Shown here in pieces: positions 17,136-26,274 of a stretch of 64,000 nt of DNA; position 1 is the first letter of the stretch; each line of letters opens with the position of its first letter. The stretch is taken from the NCBI GenBank assembly GCA_965204925.1, contig OZ242021.1, forward strand, positions 2,542,001-2,606,000, given 5' to 3'. A model generated the notes under the pieces. It worked only from the letters and a program-made list of their open reading frames with translations, did not search any database and was not told the origin of the DNA. The stretch comes from G963663315 sp965204925 (GTDB taxonomy: Bacteria > Pseudomonadota > Gammaproteobacteria > Arenicellales > Poriferihabitantaceae). The position numbers were made by a program, and so were the translations under genes.

Positions 17136-19307
17136 GTGTCCTTCGGAAAAAACCCCGAAAAAAAGGAGTCGACCGCTGCCGCATTGCCGGACGAGGTTCG
17201 CTTGCTCCGCGTATCGGAAAACGGGAAAAGTCGGGCGCATGCCGAACGGATTGTGGACATGCTGTCCCGCCTCGGCGTTGACGGACACGGGCAGGCCGCA
17301 GGATACATCCATGCTCTGGGAGCGCTGGGCGGAGATGAATTACAGCAGCTCCGGGCAATCATGGAGCCGAAAGTCATGCAGTTATATGACGCCGTCAATC
17401 ACATGGCTCAATTATCGGATATGCTTGCGCCAGAGCACCCCGAATCCGCAGATTTCGTCGCAGGAACCAATGAAGAGAATCTGCGCAAGATGCTCATTAT
17501 CATGGTTGATGACGTGCGCGTCGTTGTGATATTTCTGGTCAGCCGGTTGTTGAAACTGAGAAGCCTGAAGGAGGAAGCGGGTGAGACCGATCGGTATCAT
17601 GCCAGACTGGCTCTTGATATTTACGCGCCGTTGGCCAGCAGACTCGGCATAGGGCAGTTGAAATGGGAGCTCGAAGACTGCGCCTTTCGCTGTCTCAACC
17701 CCCGAATCTACCAGACACTGGCGCGAACGCTCGAAGAAAAAAGACAGGCGCGGGAGCAATACATTACCGATTTGACCGATCGGATCGCAACGTTGCTGGA
17801 CGCCAGAAAAATTGAGTCGCGTATTCAGGGAAGAGCCAAGCACATCTACAGCATATGGAAGAAAATGCAAGGAAAAAGCCTCGAATTCAGTCAACTGAAA
17901 GATATTCTGGCCGTCCGCATACTGGTCAACAGCGTTGAGGATTGCTACTCTGCGCTGAGTATCATACACGAAAGATGGCATCACTACAGGCATGAGTTCA
18001 GCGACTATATCAACATGCCGAAAGCCAACGGCTACCAGTCCATCCATACCATCATATCCGGTCCCGGCGACAAGACAGTGGAAGTGCAAATCCGCACGCT
18101 TGCCATGCACGAAGAAAGCGAACTGGGGTTCGCCGCCCACTGGCGATACAAGGAAACAGCCGAGTATGACAGTAATTTCGATCAAAAGCTGATTTGGTTG
18201 AGGCAGTTGCTGGAATGGAAGAGTGAAGCGCTGGCCTCTTCCATACGTAGCGGCCGGACTGTCGAGCCCGCTGTTGATGCGAACGCGGCGCGTGGCGCAG
18301 ATCCTGCTGCGGGTCAAATACAAGGCGGTCGGCAGGTTTATGTGTTCACACCCAAAGGCAAGATCATTGTCCTTCCTGAAGGAGCGACCCCGATTGATTT
18401 TGCCTATGCCATTCATAGCGAGGTGGGGCACCGGACTCGCGGAGCCAGGGTCAACGGGAAAATGGTTTCCCTGAACTATCTGCTGCAGACCGGAGACCAG
18501 GTCAGTGTTCAGACGGTAAAAAGCGGAGGCCCCAGCCGCGATTGGCTGAGGGCGGATCTGGGCTACGTCAGAACCAGCCGCGCCAGAAACCGCATCAACC
18601 GGTGGTATAAACGCAGTGAATACGATCAGAATGTCTCTGAAGGCAGGTCTATGCTGGACCGTGAACTGCGACGGCTGGGTCTTGACGGCCTGAGCTTCGA
18701 AAAACTCAACCAGCATACCCATTTCCAGAAAGTCAATGACCTTCTGGCATCAATCGGTTCCAATGATTATAAAATATCGAAGTTGCTGTACCCGTTCAGG
18801 GAGCGCGAAGACGATGATCCGGATAGTCTTGCGGTCAAAACGAAAACAGCTTCGGACACTCGCGCGAAAGGCAGTTTTATCGTTTCCGGGCTGGACAATC
18901 TGCTGACCCGCATGGCGAAATGCTGTGCTCCTGTTCCCGGGGATGACATTGTCGGTTTTGTAACCTCAAACAGGGGAGTCACGATACACCGCAAGGGTTG
19001 TAACAACGTCTCCGCTATCAAGGGTGATGCGCGGCTGATTGAGGTGGAGTGGGGTGGAGGCAATTCCAGTTATATACTGAGACTGGAAATCGTCGCCAGT
19101 CACCGCAGCGGACTGTTGCATGATATAACCGAAGTTCTGAAGTCGAACAGGGTCGATGTGCTGCAAGTGAACATGGAAACCGATTCCGTCCAGATAACCC
19201 GATTGAATGTTCGACTCGAAATCAAGAGCGGAATACGCCCCGGGAAATTGATTTCCCGGCTTGGGCAAATAGACAATATGCTGAATATCCGCCGGATCGG
19301 TTACTAG
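17136..19307 (+). CDS. relA: GTP pyrophosphokinase (stringent response synthetase)
   Basis: Makes (p)ppGpp on starved ribosomes. The 723-residue protein has an N-terminal pseudo-hydrolase domain in which the SpoT-type HD is lost (residues near 127 read M-V-D-D-V-R-V-V), which marks it as a RelA-type synthetase. The synthetase core carries Y-I-N-M-P-K-A-N-G-Y-Q-S-I-H (about 290-305), followed by a TGS domain (V-Y-V-F-T-P-K-G-K, about 405), a zinc/CC-type motif M-A-K-C-C-A-P-V-P-G-D and a C-terminal ACT domain. GTG start. The TAG stop is formed at the junction with the neighbouring IS copy: TA belongs to the target site and G to the target or IS edge. Confidence 0.95.
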   Translation: MSFGKNPEKKESTAAALPDEVRLLRVSENGKSRAHAERIVDMLSRLGVDGHGQAAGYIHALGALGGDELQQLRAIMEPKVMQLYDAVNHMAQLSDMLAPEHPESADFVAGTNEENLRKMLIIMVDDVRVVVIFLVSRLLKLRSLKEEAGETDRYHARLALDIYAPLASRLGIGQLKWELEDCAFRCLNPRIYQTLARTLEEKRQAREQYITDLTDRIATLLDARKIESRIQGRAKHIYSIWKKMQGKSLEFSQLKDILAVRILVNSVEDCYSALSIIHERWHHYRHEFSDYINMPKANGYQSIHTIISGPGDKTVEVQIRTLAMHEESELGFAAHWRYKETAEYDSNFDQKLIWLRQLLEWKSEALASSIRSGRTVEPAVDANAARGADPAAGQIQGGRQVYVFTPKGKIIVLPEGATPIDFAYAIHSEVGHRTRGARVNGKMVSLNYLLQTGDQVSVQTVKSGGPSRDWLRADLGYVRTSRARNRINRWYKRSEYDQNVSEGRSMLDRELRRLGLDGLSFEKLNQHTHFQKVNDLLASIGSNDYKISKLLYPFREREDDDPDSLAVKTKTASDTRAKGSFIVSGLDNLLTRMAKCCAPVPGDDIVGFVTSNRGVTIHRKGCNNVSAIKGDARLIEVEWGGGNSSYILRLEIVASHRSGLLHDITEVLKSNRVDVLQVNMETDSVQITRLNVRLEIKSGIRPGKLISRLGQIDNMLNIRRIGY

Positions 19308-19331
19308 ATATTGTCGTCACAAGACAGCGGT

Positions 19332-20151
19332 TCACGGGGCAAGGCATCGAATATGAATGGCAGCAAGGAAAGAACTGGTATTCTTCGCATAGCGGGTGGC
19401 AATGCCCCGCCAGCGCTTGAGATGCAGGAAGGCATTCTCCACCAGATGCCGCAGACGGTAGAGATACGCATCATGCTCTCGTGGCTCCCGGCGATTGCGC
19501 TTTGACGGAATCACCAGCTTGATGCCCTGCCCGGTACAGTATGCCACAATGGCATTGGTGTCATAAGCCCGGTCCGCCAGCAGAGCGCCGGCATCGATCC
19601 CCTCGATCAGGAAGTCAGCCTGGCTACAATCAGCCGTGGCACCTTCCGTAACAACCGCTCGGACCGGCAGACCATGCGCATCCACGGCCAGATGCAGTTT
19701 CGTGTTGAGTCCCCTTTTGTGCGTTCCATCGCCTGATTCCCGCCCCGCGCTCCAGTCCCATGAGGATGCACCTTGATATGGCTCGTATCGATCATCAGCC
19801 ACTCGTAATCCGGTTCTTCCATGACCCGTTCCAACAACCCCTCCCAAATCCCCTTGTCCCGCCAACGGCAGAAGCGCCGATGGGTGTTCTTCCAGTCGCC
19901 GTAATCCGGTGGCAGGTCCCGCCACGGCGCCCCGGTACGAAGAATCCAGAACACTGCATTGAGAAAACGCCGATTGTCCTCGGCAACCCCTCCCCACTGG
20001 CCTCTTCGACCAGACAGATGAGGCTCCAGCAGGACTGGTTGACGCATTCCTTGACCATGGCTGTCATCTGGCCTCTTCGACCAGACAGATGAGGCTCCAG
20101 CAGGAGCCATACGCGCTCCGAAATATCCTGTCTACGATGGGAATCAGTCAT
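19332..20151 (-). pseudogene. IS5-family (IS427-like) transposase, disrupted
   Basis: Starts at ATG 20151 with MTDSHRRQDISERVWLLLEP. A 38-bp segment (20068-20105) is repeated at 19997-20034, with 33 bp of extra sequence between, shifting the frame. Downstream the frame resumes with L-N-A-V-F-W-I-L-R-T-G-A-P-W-R-D-L-P-P-D-Y-G, then the first catalytic part W-L-M-I-D-T-S-H-I-K. A switch to the -1 frame occurs near CCCCTTTT (19711-19718; AAAAGGGG on the coding strand), a site where IS427-type elements use programmed frameshifting. The second part has L-N-T-K-L-H-L-A-V-D-A-H-G, L-L-A-D-R-A-Y-D and the C-terminal catalytic region. The duplication makes it non-functional. Confidence 0.8.
19997..20105. 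repeat. 38-bp direct repeat, 71-bp period, inside IS copy 1
   Basis: The 38-base segment beginning ctggcctcttcgaccagaca occurs at 19997-20034 and 20068-20105. The 33 bases between (ctggttgacgcattccttga...) are absent from copy 2. A period of 71 is not a multiple of three, so it breaks the transposase frame. Confidence 0.9.
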
Positions 20152-20354
20152 CGTCAGTCGTCCTAAAGGTTTGCTTCTCTCAATTATACCATACATTGAT
20201 CTTTTCTTGTGACGACAGTATCTAATATAAAGCAACGTCCATCCAATCAATTTCAGCAATTCCCGCTAAATTCAGGAAGCCAGTAAATCCGTGGTTTTCA
20301 GGGGGCTGTTAAACAATCTTTTCGCAGACTTTTCATAGAAAAGAGGTAGAATAT

Positions 20355-20382
20355 TTCTGAATCAATTTACATATAGTATAAT
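20355..20382 (+). promoter_or_regulatory. candidate sigma-70 promoter upstream of the lipoprotein gene
   Basis: A perfect -10 TATAAT (20377-20382) is preceded at 16 bp by TTCTGA, a poor -35. It lies about 440 bases before the gene, with the poly-C tract in between, so a long leader would be made. Weak evidence. Confidence 0.3.
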
Positions 20383-20489
20383 CAGCCTGTATTTAGGATA
20401 TAATTCCTTCTGTCACCCGAGTCCAAAAACCCCAAAGACGGCCCTGAATGCAAAGACAAATAAAAAATAATAATGATTACAATAGCTTA

Positions 20490-20501
20490 CCCCCCCCCCC
20501 C
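20490..20501. repeat. 12-C homopolymeric tract
   Basis: Twelve consecutive C residues lie about 323 bases before the lipoprotein start and about 108 bases after a TATAAT box. Such tracts change length by slipped-strand mispairing. It is intergenic, so any effect would be on transcription or the leader RNA. Confidence 0.85.
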
Positions 20502-20824
20502 TCAATTTCCAAGGGTCTGAACACTCTGAAATCCCGCTAATCCACGCGGTAAAGCGCAGCCGCGCAAGCGCCGCACACGGCACAAGCGTCTCTACCCAAA
20601 AGGGCGCTCTTTACTTAACTAACCCGCACGCCCCTTACGACGCGCCAGCGCCCGGGCGCCCCTTCACGGCTGCCCGATATACAGACCCCGATCCAACCCG
20701 CTCCCGTCACTCTCCCTTGAGGGGAGTCGGCAAGGCAAGGGCGACAGCCCCGCCGGAAAGCTGGTGGACCGGACCGCGACTCAACCTTAATTCACTCAAC
20801 TTTCAATCATAAGGCGAAATCACC

Positions 20825-22633
20825 ATGAAATACTCTAACCAACCGATATGGGCTTTGGCCACCTTCCTGACTCTGCTGCTGGCCGGCTGCGGAGGCAGTT
20901 CTTCCACCTCCGGGACACCGGAGATGACCGAACTTCAGAAAGCCCAAAAGGCCGCCATGGATGCCTCCGACATGGCCAAAACGAAATCCGATGAGGCCAA
21001 AACATCAGCCGATGGGGCACAAGAAGCGGTCATGGGTCTGGCCGAAATACAAACCGGAAACCCCATGGCCAAGACACACGCCGAAGCAGCCCGCAAAGCG
21101 GCTGACGAAGCCCTGGCAGCCTACAACCTGGCCAAGAAGGAATACGACAAGACCAGGGCCGCAGGCAGCCGGACGGTGGCGGTCGAAGCCAGAATCGCCG
21201 CCGAGGCAGCCAGTATGGAAGCCGAGAGACAGGCCAAAATCGCCAGGGACAAGGCTGCTGAGGCGGTGGAGGCCGCCAAAATGGAGGTGAAGGTCTCTTA
21301 CGACGATGACGGCAAGGTGAAGAACTACAGCGTCGGGGACACGACGATCATGCCGGGTGCGCCGAAGAAAGTCACGACGACCGGAGGCAAGACGGTAACG
21401 ACCGGGAAGAACAACGACTTGCAACGCCTTTCGGGAACTTACAGCAAAGCCCCGGTTGGATATATGGCTAAAAGCAACCTTTCGCCGGAAGTCGTATCCC
21501 GGACGGGTTTCTATGGGGTGTACCGCAAGATCGGGACCGAGACTTACGGAGTTGATAGCATACTTCATCTTTACGACAGATATATCAGCAACAGCAAGCT
21601 GGTGAGGTCCTACAGAAAGGCAACGAAAAACGGTAATGCCATAAAGGTGACCGACGCGCCTGCAACCGTAGCCAATCCGTACGGCGTGGCTACGGTTGCA
21701 GGTAAAACCTACAAGATCATGCGGGCGGAGGGTGAGTTCTACCGCGTCACCGTTGAAGAGGGAGACAAATTCGACCATACGAATGCCGGGGACAATATTC
21801 CCGCCGGCACGAAGGACGCCAACGCCATGGAGTCCACCGGTGTCTACTACTACGAAGCAGGCGGCAATAAAACGTGGTTGTTGCGCGAAAGTTCTACAGT
21901 CGAATTGTCGGGCGCCAAAAAAATCACGTATCGGCAGTTGTTTGTCTACGATGTGCCGGATTTCCCGGGGGCAAAAGCCTATGAGCACATGAACTATGGT
22001 ATGTGGATGCCTAAAGAAAAATCTGAACCTGAAGAAGGAGCCGAAGTGGTGGAACTGGGCACAGCGTTTGTCAGTGTGCTGCCCGGCGGCCAGGGCATAA
22101 CCCCACCCGCCGACATGCCGGGATTCGGCAAGGCCACATGGCGGGGACATGGAACATTAGTAAGACGCGCAAAGCACGCTGAGGGTGAAGGAGGAGTCAG
22201 AGCACATACGATAGAATCAACGACAGTGGCGGATTTCGGGGAAAACACCATTACCACCGATCTTGTCGATGACTTTACGGCTTCTGGAATCAACACCGTA
22301 ATCAGCGTGTTGTTTGCCAGATTGCATGGCACTATTGACGGAAGCCGGTTCTCTGGAGACAGGGTATCCCTTGTCAATAGCGAAGGCGCAGGTTACAGTA
22401 CCCCGCAAATTCGCCTCGGATTCCAACTAAATGCCTCACTTCGTGGAATAGCTCGCAACGCCTTTGGGGTAGCTCCGAGCCTGGATGGCAGCGGGTATCA
22501 GGTTAAGGAGTACAGCGGAAATTTCTTCGGACCGGATGCGGAGGAGGTTGGTGGCGTGTTCTACGTCACGTCCGAAGGCCGGAAAAACGGCGAGTTCCGC
22601 GGCTCTTTCGGTGGCCGCCGGATGACCGAGTAA
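20825..22633 (+). CDS. surface lipoprotein: coiled-coil stalk plus TbpB-like C-terminal barrel
   Basis: A 602-residue lipoprotein. The signal peptide ends L-L-A-G-C with lipidated C22, followed by a G/S linker. Residues about 35-165 are an Ala/Lys/Glu-rich coiled coil (repeats such as A-A-R-K-A-A-D-E-A-L-A-A). The middle part (about 200-440) is beta-rich and not recognised. The C-terminus has Y-S-G-N-F-F-G-P-D-A-E-E-V-G-G-V-F and ends G-E-F-R-G-S-F-G-G-R-R, the signature of the eight-strand barrel in transferrin-binding protein B and other Slam-exported lipoproteins. The ATG has a good Shine-Dalgarno (aaggcg). It is the only intact gene between two IS5-type copies. Outer-surface display and ligand binding are inferred; no Slam gene is in the window. 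Confidence 0.8.
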   Translation: MKYSNQPIWALATFLTLLLAGCGGSSSTSGTPEMTELQKAQKAAMDASDMAKTKSDEAKTSADGAQEAVMGLAEIQTGNPMAKTHAEAARKAADEALAAYNLAKKEYDKTRAAGSRTVAVEARIAAEAASMEAERQAKIARDKAAEAVEAAKMEVKVSYDDDGKVKNYSVGDTTIMPGAPKKVTTTGGKTVTTGKNNDLQRLSGTYSKAPVGYMAKSNLSPEVVSRTGFYGVYRKIGTETYGVDSILHLYDRYISNSKLVRSYRKATKNGNAIKVTDAPATVANPYGVATVAGKTYKIMRAEGEFYRVTVEEGDKFDHTNAGDNIPAGTKDANAMESTGVYYYEAGGNKTWLLRESSTVELSGAKKITYRQLFVYDVPDFPGAKAYEHMNYGMWMPKEKSEPEEGAEVVELGTAFVSVLPGGQGITPPADMPGFGKATWRGHGTLVRRAKHAEGEGGVRAHTIESTTVADFGENTITTDLVDDFTASGINTVISVLFARLHGTIDGSRFSGDRVSLVNSEGAGYSTPQIRLGFQLNASLRGIARNAFGVAPSLDGSGYQVKEYSGNFFGPDAEEVGGVFYVTSEGRKNGEFRGSFGGRRMTE

Positions 22634-22793
22634 CGGATAACTCTGCCGAACATGCGATCACTACCCGCCCGACAACACCGCATGATGTGGCCAATATCTT
22701 CCGGGGCGCGTTGAGTACCGCTTCGTGCAACGGGCTCGGTGGCAGCGTGGCCCCGGGTGGCGAGATGGCTGACTAAAGAGAGAATTGGACCTA

Positions 22794-23410
22794 GATAGTG
22801 TCGTCACAAGAAAAGGTCAATGTATGGTATAATTGAGGGAAGCAAACCTTTAGGACGACTGAGATGACTGATTCCCATCGTAGACACGATATTTCGGACC
22901 ACGTATGGTCCCTGCTGGAGCCTCATCTGCCCGGTTGAAGAGACCAGTGGGGAGGGGTCGCCGAGGACAATCGGCGTTTCCTCAATGCGGTGTTCTGGAT
23001 TCTTCGTAGCGGGGCGCCGTGGCGGGACCTGTCGCCGGATTACGGCGACTGGAAGAACACCCATCGGCGCTTCTGCCGTTAGCGGGACAAGGGGATTTGG
23101 GAAGGGTTGTTGGAACGGGTCGATGCGGGCGTCCTGTTGGTGGATCGGGCTTACGACACCGATGCCATTGTGGCGTACTGCGCCGAGCAGGGGATGGAAG
23201 CGGTGATTCCGTCGAAGCGCAATCGCCGGGAGCCACGGGAGCATGACCGGTATCTCTACCGTCTGCGGCATCTGGTTGAGAATGCTTTTCTGCATCTCAA
23301 GCGCTGGCGGGGCATCGCCACCCGTTATACCAGGAATGCCAACTCCTTCCTCGCCGCGATTCATATCCGATGCCTCGTTCTGTGGACCGCCATCTTGTGA
23401 CGACAGTATC
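22794..23410 (+). mobile_element. IS5-family insertion sequence, copy 2 (internally deleted)
   Basis: Bounded by gatagtgtcgtcacaaga (22794-22811) and its inverted partner tcttgtgacgacagtatc (23393-23410). At 617 bp it is about 300 bp shorter than copy 1 and lies in the opposite orientation, reading towards uvrA. Confidence 0.85.
22864..23400 (+). pseudogene. IS5-family transposase with two stop codons and an in-frame deletion
   Basis: One frame runs from ATG 22864 (M-T-D-S-H-R-R-H-D-I-S-D) to TGA 23398-23400. In-frame stops occur after P-H-L-P-G and after H-R-R-F-C-R. An internal deletion joins W-E-G-L-L-E-R-V directly to D-A-G-V-L-L-V-D-R-A-Y-D, removing the first catalytic Asp region. The 3' part, E-N-A-F-L-H-L-K-R-W-R-G-I-A-T-R-Y, is intact. 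It cannot act alone. Confidence 0.85.
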
Positions 23411-26274
23411 TAGGCAAATCGCTCGTGCCTTATCCCGGTTTGTTCTGTGAACAAAGCCTTGAGATACCTGCCGGTATGAGACCGGCTTTCCCCGGCGACC
23501 TGCTCCGGGGTGCCCGACGCAACCACTTCTCCGCCTTCGTCTCCGCCTTCAGGACCCAAATCCACAATCCAGTCGGCCGTTTTGATTACATCAAGATTGT
23601 GCTCGATGACGATCACCGTATTGCCTTGATCGCGTAGTCGGTGAAGGACTGCAAGGAGTTGCCTGATGTCATGGAAATGCAGTCCGGTAGTCGGCTCATC
23701 AAGCACATAAAGAGTCCTGCCGGTATCTCTTTTGGACAGCTCGCGGGACAGTTTGACTCGTTGGGCTTCGCCCCCGGATAAGGTAGTAGCGCTTTGGCCG
23801 AGTGTAATATAGCCCAGCCCAACGTTGATCAGTGTGTCCAGTTGGCGCTTGATAGATGGAATGGCGTAGAAGAATTCCGCCGCCTCCTCAACAGTCATGG
23901 CCAGTACCTCGGCAATATTCTTGCCCTTGAAACAGATTTCCAGCGTTTCCCGGTTGTAGCGTTTGCCCTTGCAGCTGTCGCAAGGCACATAAATGTCCGG
24001 CAAAAAATGCATTTCCACGCGAATCAGGCCGTCTCCCTTGCAGGCTTCGCAGCGCCCGCCCTTGACATTGAATGAGAACCGTCCGGGTTTGTAGCCCCTG
24101 GCCCGGGACTCCCCGATATTGGTGAATATTTCGCGTATTGAGGTAAACAGTCCAGTGTAAGTAGCCGGGTTCGAGCGGGGGGTGCGGCCAATCGGGCTCT
24201 GGTCTATAGAGATGATCTTGTCGAAGTGATCAAGTCCGTCAATCGACCGGTAAGGCTGGGGTCTGGTTCGGATCAGGTGCAGTTTTTCAGCAACAGCGGG
24301 GTACAAGGTGCCGTTGACCAGGGTGGATTTCCCCGATCCGGATACTCCGGTAACGCAGGTGAACAAACCGATCGGTATTTCCACACAAGCGCTTTTGAGA
24401 TTGTTTCCGGTCGCATTGTGAATCCGCAAAATCCGGTGCGGGTCGCCCGCAGTCCTCTTTTGCGGGATTTCTATTTTTTCCTTGCCACTCAGGTATCTGC
24501 CGGTTATCGACTGGCTGCTGCTTCTGATTGCCTCAGGGGGGCCTTGCGCCACGATTTGCCCTCCGTCCTTGCCGGCGCCCGGCCCGATATCGACAACGTA
24601 GTCCGAGCTTGTGATCGCTTCCTGGTCATGCTCGACAACGATTACCGTGTTACCCAAATCCCGCAAGTGAACCAGTGTTTTCAATAATCGCCCGTTATCC
24701 CGTTGATGCAGCCCGATAGACGGTTCATCCAGGACATACATCACACCAACCAGGCCGGAACCAATCTGCGAGGCGAGTCGTATACGCTGGGCTTCGCCGC
24801 CGGATAATGTTTCCGCGGCGCGCGAAAGAGTCAGGTAATTCAATCCGACATTAATCAGGAAACCGAGCCTGCCGCGAATCTCCTGAATGATTTTTGCCGC
24901 AATTTCCGCTCGTCTCCCGCGCAGTCTCAGGTTCTCAAAAAACTCCAGGGCCTTGCCAATCGGTAACGCGGTCAGTTGATCGATCGTTTGGCCGCGGACG
25001 AACACATGGCGGGCCTGAGTGCACAGCCGGCTGCCGCCGCAATTTGAGCAAACCCGTGAGCTCATATATTTGCTGAGATACTCGCGGGCGAGAGAAGAGT
25101 CGGTTTCCCGGTAGCGTCGTTCGTAGTTGTTTATGACGCCCTCGAACGCATGCCGTTTCTCATACTTGCGGCCGGGGCGAGAATAGACAAAAGCAATCTT
25201 TTCATTGCCGCTGCCATACAACACAATTTCCCGGTTTTCTTTCGACAGGCTTGCAAACGGGGTTTCCATATCGAACTGATAGTGTCTGGCAACGCAAGCG
25301 AGTTGGGTATAGTAGTAGCCATTGCGCCGATCCCATCCGGGAATCGCGCCGGCGGACAGGGACAGTTCAGTGTCTTGCACGATACGCTCCGGGTCGAAAA
25401 ACCGGCGTATCCCCAGACCATCGCATTGTTCGCAGGCGCCAGCGGGATTGTTGAACGAGAACAGTCTCGGCTCCAGTTCGTCCAGACTGTACCCGCAGTA
25501 AGGACAGCCGAACCGATTGGAGAACAGCTGTATCTCCCCGATATTTCTCTGCTCATCAAGAATAGCCACTTTCGCTTTGCCCGCAGCAAGCTGAAGAGTG
25601 GTTTCAAAAGATTCGGCGAGACGTTGTCTGTTGTCCTGCCGGATAATCAGGCGGTCCACAATCACGTCGATATGATGTTTGTAGCGTTTGTCCAGCTTTG
25701 GCGGGTCATCCAGTTCCACCGTGTCGCCGTCAATAATGGCGCGGATATATCCCTGGGAATGAAGCTCGCCGAGCAATTGCTGAAATTCTCCCTTGCGATC
25801 TGTGACGACCGGGGCAAGCAGCATGGCTGCGGTACCTTCAGGTTGCTGCATGACCAGATCGACCATTTGACTGACCGTCTGGGCCTCCAGCGTAATCCGG
25901 TGGTCCGGGCATTTCGGGTCGCCGACCCTGGCGAACAGGAGTCTCAGATAATCGTAGATTTCGGTGACTGTGCCTACCGTAGAACGGGGATTATGGGAAG
26001 AAGACTTCTGCTCTATGCTGATGGCCGGCGAGAGCCCTTCGATCACATCAATATCGGGTTTTTCCATCAGCGACAGAAACTGTCGGGCATAGGTTGACAG
26101 CGACTCCACATAGCGCCGTTGTCCCTCGGCGTAAATGGTATCGAAGGCCAGCGAAGATTTTCCGGAGCCCGACAAACCGGTGATGACGATCAGTTTGTCT
26201 CTCGGCAAATCGAGATCAATGGATTTCAGATTATGCGTGCGCGCGCCGCGAATGAGGATGTTTCGAGCTGACAA
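23410..26274 (-). CDS. uvrA: excinuclease ABC subunit A
   Basis: Damage-recognition ATPase of nucleotide excision repair; 954 residues. Both ABC modules are visible: Walker A G-L-S-G-S-G-K-S-S near residue 33 and G-V-S-G-S-G-K-S-T near 640, with L-S-G-G-E-A-Q-R signatures. Zinc-module cysteines occur in CPYCGYSLDELE with CEQCDGLG, and in CEACKGDG with CDSCKGKRYN. The start is TTG at 26274 (M-S-A-R-N-I-L-I-R-G-A-R). Its TAG stop (23412-23410) is shared with the CTAG at the IS copy 2 edge. Confidence 0.98.
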   Translation of the reverse strand: MSARNILIRGARTHNLKSIDLDLPRDKLIVITGLSGSGKSSLAFDTIYAEGQRRYVESLSTYARQFLSLMEKPDIDVIEGLSPAISIEQKSSSHNPRSTVGTVTEIYDYLRLLFARVGDPKCPDHRITLEAQTVSQMVDLVMQQPEGTAAMLLAPVVTDRKGEFQQLLGELHSQGYIRAIIDGDTVELDDPPKLDKRYKHHIDVIVDRLIIRQDNRQRLAESFETTLQLAAGKAKVAILDEQRNIGEIQLFSNRFGCPYCGYSLDELEPRLFSFNNPAGACEQCDGLGIRRFFDPERIVQDTELSLSAGAIPGWDRRNGYYYTQLACVARHYQFDMETPFASLSKENREIVLYGSGNEKIAFVYSRPGRKYEKRHAFEGVINNYERRYRETDSSLAREYLSKYMSSRVCSNCGGSRLCTQARHVFVRGQTIDQLTALPIGKALEFFENLRLRGRRAEIAAKIIQEIRGRLGFLINVGLNYLTLSRAAETLSGGEAQRIRLASQIGSGLVGVMYVLDEPSIGLHQRDNGRLLKTLVHLRDLGNTVIVVEHDQEAITSSDYVVDIGPGAGKDGGQIVAQGPPEAIRSSSQSITGRYLSGKEKIEIPQKRTAGDPHRILRIHNATGNNLKSACVEIPIGLFTCVTGVSGSGKSTLVNGTLYPAVAEKLHLIRTRPQPYRSIDGLDHFDKIISIDQSPIGRTPRSNPATYTGLFTSIREIFTNIGESRARGYKPGRFSFNVKGGRCEACKGDGLIRVEMHFLPDIYVPCDSCKGKRYNRETLEICFKGKNIAEVLAMTVEEAAEFFYAIPSIKRQLDTLINVGLGYITLGQSATTLSGGEAQRVKLSRELSKRDTGRTLYVLDEPTTGLHFHDIRQLLAVLHRLRDQGNTVIVIEHNLDVIKTADWIVDLGPEGGDEGGEVVASGTPEQVAGESRSHTGRYLKALFTEQTGIRHERFA

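Larger units (their letters stand above)
19307..20222 (-). mobile_element. IS5-family insertion sequence, copy 1 (defective)
   Basis: Terminal inverted repeats begin gatattgtcgtcacaaga on the left and, reversed, gatactgtcgtcacaaga on the right. Length is 916 bp. It differs from copy 2 in retaining the middle of the transposase gene, and has a 71-bp spaced duplication near the 5' end of that gene. Confidence 0.85.
20223..20824. other. gene-free upstream region of the lipoprotein gene
   Basis: No coding frame is supported in these 602 bases. It contains an AT-rich stretch with a possible promoter (TTCTGA at 20355-20360, 16 bp, TATAAT at 20377-20382) and a 12-C homopolymer. After about 20530 it becomes GC-rich without recognisable features until the lipoprotein ribosome-binding site. 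Confidence 0.5.
19304..23413. mobile_element. composite-transposon-like unit bounded by CTAG repeats, carrying a surface lipoprotein gene
   Basis: Two related IS5-family copies in opposite orientation (19307-20222 and 22794-23410) flank the lipoprotein gene 20825-22633. The outermost ends are both bordered by CTAG (19304-19307 and 23410-23413), matching the Y-T-A-R target rule of IS5-group elements. Removing the unit and one CTAG joins relA and uvrA tail to tail at that CTAG. Independent insertions of the two copies remain possible, because copy 2 also has CTAG on its inner side (22791-22794); copy 1 has CTAA (20222-20225). Confidence 0.6.

Noticed and set aside
17412..18722. 436-codon frame antisense to relA
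   Set aside because: Mirror frame of a strongly conserved gene, with no motifs.
21005..22150. 381-codon frame antisense to the lipoprotein gene
   Set aside because: Rich in H, R and G as expected from an antisense reading; the + strand frame has a lipobox, coiled coil and a good ribosome-binding site.
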